A stretch of 64,000 bases of DNA from Polynucleobacter arcticus (GCF_013307205.1 NZ_CP028940.1:1285702-1349701); one strand, 5' to 3'; shown: positions 17,259 through 26,045, numbered from the stretch's first letter. Program-made: numbers and translations. The notes: generated from the letters alone by a model not told the origin.

Positions 17259-19705
17259 GTGACCCCCATCTTTTTAAGATGTTCATCTATACGTTTTGAG
17301 AGTTCCTCTACCCCACTGGCGATCTGGGGCAATGGTGATTCATAGCGCTCTGCTAGCTCACGAAGGCGCTCTGTTAGAGTTTGGGAGACGCGATCTAGCT
17401 CACCTTGTACCGCAGCTGATAGCGCTGCAATCCATTTGCCCTCTACTACTAGGGTTTTTATGTCGTCTTCACTTAGCTGGCTATATTTAGCAAAGACCTT
17501 GGTGAATAAAGCCTCTTTCGCTGCTTTAATTTTGCTATTTGCCTCTGACTCTTGCTCCACTAAGGCGAGGTAATCTTGCAGCGCCTTACGCTCTTCATCA
17601 ACATCTTTGTCGGCTTTGATTTCTTTTAACCTTGCAGTAGCAGATGCTTTGGTTAACTTGTCTTTTTCGTTTTTTGCCTCTTCTAATAAGCCGCCTTCGC
17701 CGCCATGCTCCTCTGCCACCTCTTCCAATTGCTGCTCAAGGGTGGCTAATTGAGACTCCAGCTCCTCAATGGCAGCTTGTTCATTTGTAAAGTAGCGTGC
17801 AATTACTAACGCAGAAGGAATCAGCTCTGCTGTGTATTTCTTTTTGCCCACAATAAAATCAGCGTCCACCTTATTCTTTTTGCCTTTTTCCTCGATGATC
17901 AGTCTAGGCTGCGCAGAACCTATCCAACCATCGGCAGATATAAGGTAGCAGTCATCCTGCACTCCCTCATCCCAAAAGTCCATCAGATGCTGGTAGATGT
18001 CGTAGCAATCAAGTAAGGGGGAGTTTTCAAATGCTGCCAAGAGAGATTCAGAAATAGATTCAATTAAGGCTTTTGGGTGACCGTCCTTATCAAAACCTTT
18101 TAATAATGGGACGTTAGCTGCCTTCCAATCGGCAAACAACTTGGTTGCCTTAGAATTAAATCTCGCGAACTCAGGATGGTCAAAAATCGCAGGCTTGATA
18201 TCGTTAGTTGCAATATTTAACCGACTATAACCGGGGCGATCCTCCTTAAATAATGCTGCCCGTACTGCAGGAATAACATCCCAATAGGGTTTTAGATTAT
18301 CTAAATCACGATTCGGAATACCTCCGCGAAGGTGCCCTTCAATATCTTGCAAGTCTTCAGCTTCCGTACTGTCGATATAGCGCGGCAAATTTAGGTTGTA
18401 GCCGTTTTTTTCATCGCTAATTTCACTTACAGGAACCATTCTTGCAAAACCTGGAGTGTCTAGCTGCTTGGTAAAGATATCAACGATACGGTGCAGATCT
18501 TGTTCGCGCAGTCGATTCTTGGGGCCATCTTTACGATATCCTTTGGAGGCATCAATCATAAATATGCCCTTGCGAGCTGTGGCACCCTCCTTATCTAGCA
18601 AGATGATGCATGCAGGAATTCCGGTTCCATAAAACAAATTAGCCGGCAATCCAATAATCCCTTTAATCAAGCCGCGCTGAATCAAATTCTTTCTAATTAC
18701 ACCCTCAGCATTACCTCTAAATAGAACGCCATGAGGCAAAATGCATGTCCCTTTGCCGGTAGACTTAATAGAACGCAGAATGTGTAATAAATAGGCGTAA
18801 TCACCCTGCTTACTCGGGGGGATACCATAGCCTTCAAAACGGCCGTAAGGGTCAGAGTCAGGAGTCAATCCTGTGCTCCAACGTTTATCACTAAACGGCG
18901 GATTGGCAACCACATAGTCAAAGGTTTTAAGGCCCGCTCCGTCGGTAAATAGTGGATTCGCTAAGGTATTGCCTTGCTTAATTTCTGCGGTGGCATAGTC
19001 GTGCAGGATCATATTCATACGCGCAAGTCCGGCTGTTGCATTGTCTTTCTCCTGACCATAAAGCGTTACCCTCACATCTTTGCCGCGCTTAGCTTCATCA
19101 CCAATTTTTAGCAATAAAGAGCCAGATCCACATGTTGGGTCATAAACCGTGGTGTCATTTGTGGTCTTTGCATTACGAATACCTAATATCTGCGCCATGA
19201 TGCGACTGACCTCTGCCGGGGTATAAAACTGCCCCTTACTTTTTCCGCTCTCGGTTGCAAAGTGGCGCATGAGGTATTCATAAGCATCGCCAAGGAGGTC
19301 ATCGCCATCAGCACGATTTTGAGAAAAATCTAAAGCTGGATTTTCAAAGATGGTAATTAAGTTAGTGAGTCGATCAACCTTTTCTTTGCCGTCCCCCAAT
19401 TTCGCAGGGTCATTGAAATCGGGCATGTCGGACAACTTATTAGCTAGAGCTAAAGGGCCTAGAATTTTCTTATTAATTTGATCGCCGATATCACTCTTGC
19501 CCTTAAGGGCTACCATATCGGCAAAACTTGCGCCAGGAGGAATGACAATGGGGGCGTATGGCTTTCCAGAGAATTTATCGCTGACGTACTTTAAAAAGAG
19601 CAATACAAGCACATAGTCTTTATATTGACTAGCATCCATACCACCGCGCAACTCGTCACAAGATTGCCAAAGGGAGGAATAGAGCTCGGATTTCTTTATT
19701 GCCAT
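17249..19705 (-). CDS. hsdM: Type I DNA N6-adenine methyltransferase, with long C-terminal extension
   Basis: 818 residues. The N-terminal helical domain and methyltransferase core are clear: FYTPAEVSRIMAQILG, the AdoMet motif VYDPTCGSGSLLLKIGDEA and catalytic NPPF (FDYVVANPPFSDKRW). Subtype enzymes of this kind are often 480-550 residues. Here a further 250 or so follow, including a charged coiled coil (AAIEELESQLATLEQQLEEV) and a helical tail. This resembles the longer HsdM variants found with DUF262 or YgjP partners. It heads the hsdM-hsdS-hsdR-ygjP transcription unit, about 90 bases after the DUF262 gene. Confidence 0.94.
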   Translation of the reverse strand: MAIKKSELYSSLWQSCDELRGGMDASQYKDYVLVLLFLKYVSDKFSGKPYAPIVIPPGASFADMVALKGKSDIGDQINKKILGPLALANKLSDMPDFNDPAKLGDGKEKVDRLTNLITIFENPALDFSQNRADGDDLLGDAYEYLMRHFATESGKSKGQFYTPAEVSRIMAQILGIRNAKTTNDTTVYDPTCGSGSLLLKIGDEAKRGKDVRVTLYGQEKDNATAGLARMNMILHDYATAEIKQGNTLANPLFTDGAGLKTFDYVVANPPFSDKRWSTGLTPDSDPYGRFEGYGIPPSKQGDYAYLLHILRSIKSTGKGTCILPHGVLFRGNAEGVIRKNLIQRGLIKGIIGLPANLFYGTGIPACIILLDKEGATARKGIFMIDASKGYRKDGPKNRLREQDLHRIVDIFTKQLDTPGFARMVPVSEISDEKNGYNLNLPRYIDSTEAEDLQDIEGHLRGGIPNRDLDNLKPYWDVIPAVRAALFKEDRPGYSRLNIATNDIKPAIFDHPEFARFNSKATKLFADWKAANVPLLKGFDKDGHPKALIESISESLLAAFENSPLLDCYDIYQHLMDFWDEGVQDDCYLISADGWIGSAQPRLIIEEKGKKNKVDADFIVGKKKYTAELIPSALVIARYFTNEQAAIEELESQLATLEQQLEEVAEEHGGEGGLLEEAKNEKDKLTKASATARLKEIKADKDVDEERKALQDYLALVEQESEANSKIKAAKEALFTKVFAKYSQLSEDDIKTLVVEGKWIAALSAAVQGELDRVSQTLTERLRELAERYESPLPQIASGVEELSKRIDEHLKKMGVTWG

Positions 19706-19796
19706 AATTTGCTTTTTTAAATTTCTTATTTGATACAGAGGGTTATGTGACTATTCTAATTTACATGCACATGCCACCATCTAAATTTATTAACTA

Positions 19797-21983
19797 CTAG
19801 ATTAAGCTGATATCTTCATCATCGTCACCCTCAATATCAGCACCATCAGCCATTAACTGGTCTAGGTACTGCGTGCGTACATCTCGTAGAGACTGTTTAG
19901 TGAGGGGGTCCAATAACCAAAAGCCCCAACCGTTAATTGCCCTCTTTCTAAGAAATTTACCCGCACCAGATGGTGTATCAGAAATACTGACGCCAATGCC
20001 AATCGAGCCATCCTGAAGAATCACTGCAGTTTCGTCTATAGATTTTGAATTGCTGGGATAAAGAACTTGACCTGGATGCAAAAGATCGGCGGCAATTAAG
20101 TCCTGAATGGTCACTCTGATCGTACTTACTTCCTTTTTAGTTCTAGCACTTGATTGGTGCCCAGGAGGGACTGGCCATATCGCCAGGATGTCATCAATCA
20201 AGCCTTCTGTTCGGTCATCAATCTTCCCCTCATCCCAAACTAAAGCAGCATCATCAGTAACGGATCTATTTAGAAATAAAACATCGCGCTTAAGCAAGCT
20301 ATGCCTTTTACCTTCTTCGCCACCCCATAAGCCATTAGATACCGAGCTATTTAACTTACTACTAAGTAAAGTTAAGTTACCCAGCTTATGAATACGATCA
20401 TTGCGATTTTGCTCCGTACATCCATCCGTTAATGGCCAATGCCTCTCCCAGCTCTGTGGCATAAGATGTTCAATTGCATAAGTACCGCGACGGACTCGCA
20501 CGCCTGACATGGAAACTTGATCTCCAATCCAGCCGCGACGGTAATCTTCGATTGCCTCTAGTACCATCCTTAACCTACCGCGCCCAATCTTTCTGTAAAT
20601 CATTAAATTAGAAAGCTCGCTCTTAACTTCCTTGTCATCCGGCCAATAGGAGCTATCACTTGTTTGATTTGAAAGGAATGCTCTTAAGGCGCTACTCAGC
20701 TGTCCTGCCGGAGTTTTTTGAATGACCTTGATCATCTCAGTCATAATTTTGTTATAGGCTTTAGTTGTGCCCCTTACCAACATGCGCCTAATAAGCCATG
20801 ACTCAATGATTTCTAAAGATGCATTGGTATCGTTAAGGTCTATTTGATCTTGGTCTCTATCAAATATTGCCAATAGCACTGGCTTTACAACCTCCATCTC
20901 CATTGCTTTAGTGCGATATAGGAACAGGCCAATACGGTCTATAGCGCCCTCAAGCACATCACCCCTATCAATAAAATCTTTGTACTTGATTGATGCCGCA
21001 TGAATTCTTGCCAATAGTTCGGGCATTGTCATAGGCGTGACATCGTAATCTGCGAAAGATTTAAATCTTGAAAACACCTCCCTAGATACAATTTCCTCGG
21101 TGGTTTGGCAGATTAGCCAATGGTTCAAAAAGATGGACGATCTTGGTGCTTTGACGCGACCAACGCTAATCTCCTGCTCCCAAAATCCTGTTTCAAACTG
21201 TTTCCAGTGATTGGAGTACGAGCTTTCAATATCTGCGCCCTGCTCTAATAGCCTTTGAAAAACAAAATTCTTAATAAGGTCTGCGGCAGTTAACTGAGAG
21301 CCTCTAGCATTAAGGGTCTCAAAGATCTCTTGGGCGTTTTCACTAGCAGTTAAGTCGATCACCACGATCTGAAGTAATTCTCGCGTTGTACGCTCAATAG
21401 CCTTCACACGTGCCGGAATCTCATCAGTCCCACCCTCATTTAGCCACCGCTTAAATTGCTCGGAAAAGAATTGATGAGCAAGCACTAGCTTTGAGCCTTT
21501 ATTCTTAATGCTCTGGTAAGTAGCTGGCATGTCCATAGCCATTACTTCATTGAAGGCTTGACGATCTTTATTAGTTGGCCAGACTTTAAATTGATCCTCA
21601 TGATGATCGCAATATTCTTTAGGATTTCTAATAAGCAGCTCTAGTCTTTTTGATGCATCAGACTCGCCAACTAAATTAATTTCAGCGTGTAAAGAGTCAA
21701 GCAAGATTTGTAATGTAGTTAGTCTTTGCTGGCCATCAATAACCGTTCTTTGCTGGAGATTACCCGTAGGATTTTGAATCTGCTGAAAAACTACTGCGCC
21801 CAAAAAATGAGGCTGATGTTGGTCTGAGCTAGCTAACAGTCGATTTGCTATCCTTTCTAAATCCTGCCACAAGGGCATCCATTGACTCTCCTGATTCCAG
21901 ACATATGGTCGCTGAAAGAGTGGTACCAGCAACCTCTGGGGTTGCATAAAAATTTGCTGTGGAGTTCTTACTTGTGTATCCAT
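19797..21983 (-). CDS. DUF262-DUF1524 (GmrSD-like) protein with RAMA-like C-terminus
   Basis: 728 residues. The N-terminal DUF262 domain has VPLFQRPYVWNQESQW and the nucleotide-binding VIDGQQRLTTLQILLDSL (about residue 80). The DUF1524 HNH-like nuclease region shows AIEHLMPQSWERHW, then RIHKLGNLTLLSSKLNSSVS. DUF262/DUF1524 is the GmrSD architecture of type IV enzymes that cut glucosylated hydroxymethylcytosine DNA. The last 100 residues (DLIAADLLHPGQVLYPSN, later SGAGKFLRKRAINGWGFW) fit the RAMA pattern, a proposed reader of modified DNA. It lies upstream of hsdM in the same orientation with a 91-base gap and may share regulation with it. Confidence 0.8.
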   Translation of the reverse strand: MDTQVRTPQQIFMQPQRLLVPLFQRPYVWNQESQWMPLWQDLERIANRLLASSDQHQPHFLGAVVFQQIQNPTGNLQQRTVIDGQQRLTTLQILLDSLHAEINLVGESDASKRLELLIRNPKEYCDHHEDQFKVWPTNKDRQAFNEVMAMDMPATYQSIKNKGSKLVLAHQFFSEQFKRWLNEGGTDEIPARVKAIERTTRELLQIVVIDLTASENAQEIFETLNARGSQLTAADLIKNFVFQRLLEQGADIESSYSNHWKQFETGFWEQEISVGRVKAPRSSIFLNHWLICQTTEEIVSREVFSRFKSFADYDVTPMTMPELLARIHAASIKYKDFIDRGDVLEGAIDRIGLFLYRTKAMEMEVVKPVLLAIFDRDQDQIDLNDTNASLEIIESWLIRRMLVRGTTKAYNKIMTEMIKVIQKTPAGQLSSALRAFLSNQTSDSSYWPDDKEVKSELSNLMIYRKIGRGRLRMVLEAIEDYRRGWIGDQVSMSGVRVRRGTYAIEHLMPQSWERHWPLTDGCTEQNRNDRIHKLGNLTLLSSKLNSSVSNGLWGGEEGKRHSLLKRDVLFLNRSVTDDAALVWDEGKIDDRTEGLIDDILAIWPVPPGHQSSARTKKEVSTIRVTIQDLIAADLLHPGQVLYPSNSKSIDETAVILQDGSIGIGVSISDTPSGAGKFLRKRAINGWGFWLLDPLTKQSLRDVRTQYLDQLMADGADIEGDDDEDISLI

Positions 21984-22179
21984 ATTATCAACCTGCTACT
22001 AGGGGCTCTAAATTAACTAATTTGTTGGTCTTATTAGCATATTAAGGCATTAAAAATTACTTTCATTTTTAAAACTTTATTAGCTAGTAGCCCCACATAA
22101 CAGCCATTGAAAGAGATTTAGATTTAGGCGCTAGCTCTCCCCATTCGTGAATTTGTATTTTTGACCTCTAATTAATTAT

Positions 22180-22470
22180 CTATTTACGTAGATAGGATTG
22201 AATATAGGCTTTTCTCAGCCCTGCTTGGCTAAAAGCGATTTGATCTGATGATGTTTGCAAGATGGCCAAGGGTTCTTGCATGATGATTTTTTCTGCGAGA
22301 TAACGGTTACCATTGCTATCTCTGAGTTTGAGCTTAGGTAAACCCAGTATGCGGGCGCAATCGACTACCGCAGCCACCATCAGAGGCTTATCGAGCACAT
22401 GGGCTGGCTTGATACTTGGGCTCATCTGTAGTGGCAAGATTGTCATGAATACGAGGGCACTGGTCAGCAT
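22180..22470 (-). CDS. Small exported protein of unknown function
   Basis: A 96-residue protein with an N-terminal hydrophobic segment (LTSALVFMTILPLQMS) that looks like a signal peptide or anchor. No family is recognised. It diverges from the secreted-protein gene at 22582, and the operator-like inverted repeat at 22519-22535 lies 48 bases upstream of its start, so both genes may share control. AAAAGAG precedes the start. Confidence 0.5.
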   Translation of the reverse strand: MLTSALVFMTILPLQMSPSIKPAHVLDKPLMVAAVVDCARILGLPKLKLRDSNGNRYLAEKIIMQEPLAILQTSSDQIAFSQAGLRKAYIQSYLRK

Positions 22471-22518
22471 GTGGCTCTTTTGTTGATTTATTTAGATATT
22501 TCATTTTCTTGAGCTACT

Positions 22519-22535
22519 AGCTCATTAGGTGAGCT
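22519..22535. promoter_or_regulatory. Inverted-repeat operator, copy 2 (divergent promoter)
   Basis: AGCTCA-TTAGG-TGAGCT, placed between two divergent small genes, 48 bases from the minus-strand start and 46 bases from the plus-strand start at 22582. A second, overlapping palindrome GAGCTA-C-TAGCTC occupies 22511-22523. Same arms and 5-base spacer as the other copies. Confidence 0.55.
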
Positions 22536-22581
22536 TTGAGGTTTTTATTCTGTTGATATGAAAACTCTTAAGAGGCTCACC

Positions 22582-22896
22582 ATGAAATACCTCATCACCC
22601 TTCTTCTCTTGGCTCAGTGCGTCATCTTGGCGCGTACTGCTTCTGCGCAGGCCATCTATGGTCCTGCCGGTAACTATTTGGGCTATAGCCAAACTGCACC
22701 CAGTGGTGTTACCAATGTCTATAACGCTACTGGTCAGAGCGTGCAGTCATTTCAGACGGATAGTGGGCAGACTAGTTTCTATAGCCCTAGCGGCACCCAT
22801 CAAGGTACCTCTACTGCACCAGTTATTACGACACCCAATTCCACGATCAACTCACCACGTCAAGTGCCACAAGCACCCTCTGTGAAAGGCTGGTAA
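22582..22896 (+). CDS. Small secreted protein, YGxxGxxxGY-type
   Basis: About 104 residues. A signal peptide (MKYLITLLLLAQCVILARTASA) ends at an AxA site. The mature part starts QAIYGPAGNYLGYSQTAPSGVTNVYNATG and ends rich in Ser, Thr, Pro and Gln. The segment 'TAPSGVTN' with the preceding G-x-x-x-G-Y recurs in the secreted protein at 23868, so the two are paralogous. The start at 22582 has AAGAGG upstream; an in-frame ATG at 22558 is less likely. No function is known; an envelope or matrix role is possible. Confidence 0.65.
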   Translation: MKYLITLLLLAQCVILARTASAQAIYGPAGNYLGYSQTAPSGVTNVYNATGQSVQSFQTDSGQTSFYSPSGTHQGTSTAPVITTPNSTINSPRQVPQAPSVKGW

Positions 22897-23087
22897 TTCA
22901 AATGGGTAACTTGAGGCTAAGGCTTCAAACCCATCGATGTACTTTTGGGTTTATCCAATACGCTCCTGATTAATGAAGTTAAAGGTAGATAGTCTGCTTA
23001 GAGGCCCGCCTATTTATCAATAATTTCCTACAAACATTTCAGTAAAAGTTGATGTAATATACGTATCATAATTGGTACGCTATTAGG

Positions 23088-23435
23088 ATGAGAAATCCCA
23101 TCCTGGAGGTCTACTTTTATGCAACTGAACAAGGCAATGAGCCTGTAAGACAGTGGCTACAACTACTGAGCTCAGCAGATAAGAAGCGAATTGGTGAGGA
23201 CATTAAAACTGTTCAATTTGGATGGCCATTAGGAATGCCACTTGTAAAGCATCTTGATGGGGATATTTGGGAAGTACGAATACATCTGAGCACAAGCATC
23301 GCTAGGGTGTTATTTGTCTTAGATAAAAATTCGATGATTTTGATCCATGGTTTTATCAAAAAACAGCAAAAGACCTTAAAGTCTGATTTAGATTTAGCAA
23401 AAGACAGAGTAAAGAAGCTAAGGAAACGCACATGA
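23088..23435 (+). CDS. higB: HigB/Gp49-like toxin of a type II toxin-antitoxin pair
   Basis: A 115-residue RelE-superfamily protein of the phage-derived Gp49/HigB type: EVYFYATEQGNEPVRQWLQLL, then PLVKHLDGDIWEVRIHLSTSIARVLF and the closing basic helices. Such toxins cut mRNA on the ribosome. The antitoxin gene follows with a 4-base ATGA overlap. The ATG has only TTAGG right next to it, so initiation may be weak or leaderless. The upstream sequence has an imperfect repeat ACGTATCATAATTGGTACG, a candidate autoregulatory operator. Confidence 0.85.
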   Translation: MRNPILEVYFYATEQGNEPVRQWLQLLSSADKKRIGEDIKTVQFGWPLGMPLVKHLDGDIWEVRIHLSTSIARVLFVLDKNSMILIHGFIKKQQKTLKSDLDLAKDRVKKLRKRT

Positions 23436-23734
23436 AGAAAAAACATATCGGCAGTAGCTTTGATGATTTCTTGAGAGAAGAATCCATCTTTGACCAGTCC
23501 ACTGCTGTAGCAGTTAAGCGAGTGATTGCCTGGCAGATTGAACAAGAGATGATCAAGCAAAAGCTTACTAAGACAGTAATGGCCAAAAAAATGCATACAA
23601 GCCGAGCTGCTCTTAATCGATTGCTAGATGAGTCGGATACCAGTCTTACGCTACTCACACTCACTAGCGCTGCATCTGCCTTGGGTAAAACAATTAATCT
23701 CAAGCTTAAGGGAACAACTACCAAGGCAGCTTAA
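23432..23734 (+). CDS. higA: HigA-like antitoxin (XRE helix-turn-helix)
   Basis: A 100-residue antitoxin. An N-terminal arm (FDDFLREESIFDQSTAVAV) would bind the toxin. The helix-turn-helix is KLTKTVMAKKMHTSRAALNRLLDE (about residues 45-68), followed by the family ending TLTSAASALGKTINLKL. It neutralises the upstream HigB-like toxin and represses the operon. Gene order toxin-antitoxin is the reverse of most type II systems and is typical for HigBA. Confidence 0.87.
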   Translation: MKKKHIGSSFDDFLREESIFDQSTAVAVKRVIAWQIEQEMIKQKLTKTVMAKKMHTSRAALNRLLDESDTSLTLLTLTSAASALGKTINLKLKGTTTKAA

Positions 23735-23808
23735 CTATAAAAAAATGGCTGGGGCCTGAAGTGGGCTCTTTGAGGTAATTCAGCAGAATTTTGTCTTTTG
23801 GCACCCTT

Positions 23809-23825
23809 GGCTCATCGGGTGAGCT
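23809..23825. promoter_or_regulatory. Inverted-repeat operator, copy 3
   Basis: GGCTCA-TCGGG-TGAGCT, 42 bases upstream of the start codon of the NSPLNYQ-repeat protein. Same arm and spacer geometry as the other five copies. Confidence 0.55.
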
Positions 23826-23867
23826 CCTATCCTCCTAGTATTAAATCGTTAATCCTAGGAGATGATC

Positions 23868-24182
23868 ATGAAACGTATTCTTTACACCCTTACTTTTTTT
23901 CTAAGCAGCCTTGCCAGCTCGCTCTTACACGCCCAAGTCACGAGTTGGGAGAACAGTCCGCTCAATTATCAAAATAGCCCGCTGAACTATCAAAATAGTC
24001 CACTCAATTACAACAACAGCCCGCTGAACTATCAAAATAGTCCAATGAACTACAACTCCAATAATGGGGTTTACGACAACAGTGGAAAACGTATTGGCTA
24101 TGAAGTCACTGCACCTTCTGGCGTGACCAATATCTTTGATAACAATGGCAACCGCACTGGTTACTCGCCATCAAAACGCTGA
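23868..24182 (+). CDS. Small secreted protein with NSPLNYQ repeats
   Basis: 104 residues. A signal peptide (MKRILYTLTFFLSSLASSLLHA) precedes five tandem 7-residue repeats of NSPLNYQ/N (residues 29-63). The C-terminal part contains GVYDNSGKRIGYEVTAPSGV, closely related to the secreted protein at 22582. The start at 23868 has AGGAG six bases upstream; the ATG at 23862 is too close to it. Asn/Tyr-rich tandem repeats suggest a beta-structured or aggregating surface protein, without functional evidence. Confidence 0.7.
   Translation: MKRILYTLTFFLSSLASSLLHAQVTSWENSPLNYQNSPLNYQNSPLNYNNSPLNYQNSPMNYNSNNGVYDNSGKRIGYEVTAPSGVTNIFDNNGNRTGYSPSKR
23952..24056 (+). repeat. Five 21-bp tandem repeats inside the secreted-protein gene
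   Basis: Five in-frame copies of a 21-base unit encoding NSPLNY(Q/N), the fifth with Met for Leu. Synonymous differences (CTCAAT versus CTGAAC) between copies show they are not freshly duplicated. Confidence 0.85.
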
Positions 24183-24213
24183 TTTAGCACTTTAATTACT
24201 TCAATTTTCCCTT

Positions 24214-24230
24214 AGCTCAAAAAATGAGCT
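24214..24230. promoter_or_regulatory. Inverted-repeat operator, copy 4 (before the WYL gene)
   Basis: AGCTCA-AAAAA-TGAGCT, 58 bases upstream of the WYL regulator start, with TATAAA overlapping its right edge at 24230-24235. Its position suggests autoregulation of the WYL gene. With flanking T and A the site is 19 bp and perfectly symmetric in its arms. Confidence 0.6.
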
Positions 24231-24288
24231 ATAAAGTGTCTAAAGTTCTGAAAACAATAAATGTTTCTCTTCTTTAGATTGGGTCAAT

Positions 24289-25257
24289 ATGAGCGATATG
24301 GAGCGGTTGCATCGTATTAAGTACATGATTCAGCAGCGTAAATGCGTGCCTCGCGAGGACTTTTTGTCTGAGCTGGAGATCTCTCCTGCTACCTTTAAGC
24401 GAGACCTTGAGTATCTACGTAGCCGAATGCAGGCATCTATTGTGTATGACCGCTTTATGGGCGGATATAAGTTTGAGAATTCCTCCTCGATTGAGAGAAT
24501 TGAGATGCCAGGTCTCTGGTTCTCAGAAAAAGAGGCTACTGCCTTAGTACTGATGCAACACTTACTCTCCTCTCTGGATCAAGGCGGCTTGATTGGCCCT
24601 CATATTGAGCCCCTTACAGCCATCATTGACGGCATCCTAGGGCAGAGTGATGCTACAGCTAAAGAGCTGCGCAAACGCATCAAGGTGATTGGCATGGGTT
24701 CACGCAAGAACTCTATTGAGAACTTCTCGGAAATTGGTTCTGCCCTACTGAAACGTAATCGTCTAGAGATTCACTATTACTCTAAAGGCAAGGATGAGAA
24801 CACTGCCCGTGAAATCTCCCCTCAACGCTTGATCTATTACCGCGAAAACTGGTACCTCGATGCGTATTGCCACTTACGCGATGGTTTACGGAGCTTTTCT
24901 GTAGATGGCATTCAGAATGCGGTACTGACCAATAAGAAAGCGCAAGAAGTTTCTGAAAAAGAATGTCAGGAACACTTTGCACAAAGCTACGGCATCTTCT
25001 CTGGTAAGGCTACGCAAAGAGCCAAGTTGCGCTTTAATCCCGAACATGCTCGTTGGGTAGCTGGTGAACATTGGCATGGCCAACAAGTAGGTAGCTTTGA
25101 TAAAGACGGCTACTACACGCTCGAGTTTGATTTTGGTCAGGATCCGGAGCTCATTCGGGACATCATGAAGCATGGCTCTGGTGTAGAGGTACTGGGGCCG
25201 GCCAGTCTTAAGGCAAGGGTGAAGGCAGAATTATCTAAAGCACTCAGTTTGTATTGA
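24289..25257 (+). CDS. WYL-domain transcriptional regulator (YafY/BrxR-like layout)
   Basis: 322 residues. An N-terminal winged helix-turn-helix (MERLHRIKYMIQQRKCVPRE, DFLSELEISPATFKRDLEYL) is followed by the linker GLWFSEKEATALVLMQHLL. The WYL core is around NRLEIHYYSKGKDENTAREI, SPQRLIYYRENWYLDAYCHL, and the C-terminal WCX-like part is AKLRFNPEHARWVAGEHWH. WYL proteins sense ligands, often nucleic acid, and several (BrxR, CapW) repress anti-phage operons through inverted-repeat operators. A matching operator lies 58 bases upstream, and five more copies stand before other genes here, including a nuclease operon. The ligand and sign of regulation are unknown. Confidence 0.88.
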   Translation: MSDMERLHRIKYMIQQRKCVPREDFLSELEISPATFKRDLEYLRSRMQASIVYDRFMGGYKFENSSSIERIEMPGLWFSEKEATALVLMQHLLSSLDQGGLIGPHIEPLTAIIDGILGQSDATAKELRKRIKVIGMGSRKNSIENFSEIGSALLKRNRLEIHYYSKGKDENTAREISPQRLIYYRENWYLDAYCHLRDGLRSFSVDGIQNAVLTNKKAQEVSEKECQEHFAQSYGIFSGKATQRAKLRFNPEHARWVAGEHWHGQQVGSFDKDGYYTLEFDFGQDPELIRDIMKHGSGVEVLGPASLKARVKAELSKALSLY

Positions 25258-25261
25258 GGCT

Positions 25262-25738
25262 TTAGCTAATAGCTTTATCTACATCCACTAAATCTGATCT
25301 CCAGCCTTTGTTGCGAACCTCGCGAACAAGGATGTTCTGGTGAATGAGCCGCTCCACTGCACTAATACGCGCCATCACTGAGCTGATAGCTTGATCCCCA
25401 TCTACGTGAGCAATAAATAGAACTCGGATCAGCTTGTCCGCCCATTTGGGTAATCGTCCATGCTTCTCCCAGCGGGCAACTGTTTGGACATCAACACCCA
25501 TCATCGAAGCTAATCCAGCCTGAGATAGCAACATCCCCCCACTTCGTACGTAACGGAATTCCACTCCAGTTAAGGAGCTAGACTTATTGGTTAAAGCCAA
25601 GCAGATCGCCTTGGTTAAGCCATCTACGTCATGTATAGCCACACCCTTCCCATAAGGTGTCTTACGGACCTCAAATCCGTTCTGGAGCCAAACATTTTTT
25701 AACCCCCCATCGGTATAGTGAAACATTTTGTTTTTCAT
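25262..25738 (-). CDS. HTH antitoxin-like regulator of a DUF4258 pair
   Basis: 158 residues. The N-terminus has MFHYTDGGLKNVWLQNGFEV, a motif shared by MqsA-like and related antitoxins, and the helix-turn-helix is SQAGLASMMGVDVQTVARWEKHGRLP (about residues 70-95). It is encoded downstream of the DUF4258 gene, overlapping it by four bases (ATGA). The likely role is antitoxin and repressor of the pair. Confidence 0.75.
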   Translation of the reverse strand: MKNKMFHYTDGGLKNVWLQNGFEVRKTPYGKGVAIHDVDGLTKAICLALTNKSSSLTGVEFRYVRSGGMLLSQAGLASMMGVDVQTVARWEKHGRLPKWADKLIRVLFIAHVDGDQAISSVMARISAVERLIHQNILVREVRNKGWRSDLVDVDKAIS

Positions 25739-25986
25739 GAGATCCCAAATACGGTTATTACCACCACTCCATCAGACGGAAAGTCAACATTTACCACCAC
25801 GGCAATATTGCTACCACCGCTGTATCGCTCCATTTGGCACTTGATGCCACTGTGTCTTAAATCTGGCTCAGGTTCACGGCGTATCAATCCATGCCTCAAC
25901 ACATCGAACAGCATGGCATTAGTTATCTGGCGCTCACGCATACGAACATTTGCATGCTGTGTAACAGTCACATTGATAGACACCAT
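25735..25986 (-). CDS. DUF4258 protein, putative toxin
   Basis: About 83 residues. The DUF4258 pattern is TQHANVRMRERQITNAMLFD, with a conserved H and R-rich first helix, then a beta-sheet ending NIAVVVNVDFPSDGVVVITVFG. DUF4258 proteins belong to the RelE-like fold group and are often paired with an HTH or MqsA-like antitoxin, as here. The ATG at 25986 is chosen because the family starts there; a GTG at 26046 would add 20 residues and would overlap the operator sites. Toxin activity is inferred. Confidence 0.65.
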   Translation of the reverse strand: MVSINVTVTQHANVRMRERQITNAMLFDVLRHGLIRREPEPDLRHSGIKCQMERYSGGSNIAVVVNVDFPSDGVVVITVFGIS

Positions 25987-26045
25987 AGCTACCCGTCTAA
26001 TATGAGTCTGAAACTGAATTTTGCTCAACTTACTCAAATTCAGCA

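Noticed and set aside
23952..24056. Tandem repeats as a CRISPR or other array
   Set aside because: Repeats are directly adjacent without spacers, in frame, and encode a peptide repeat of a secreted protein.
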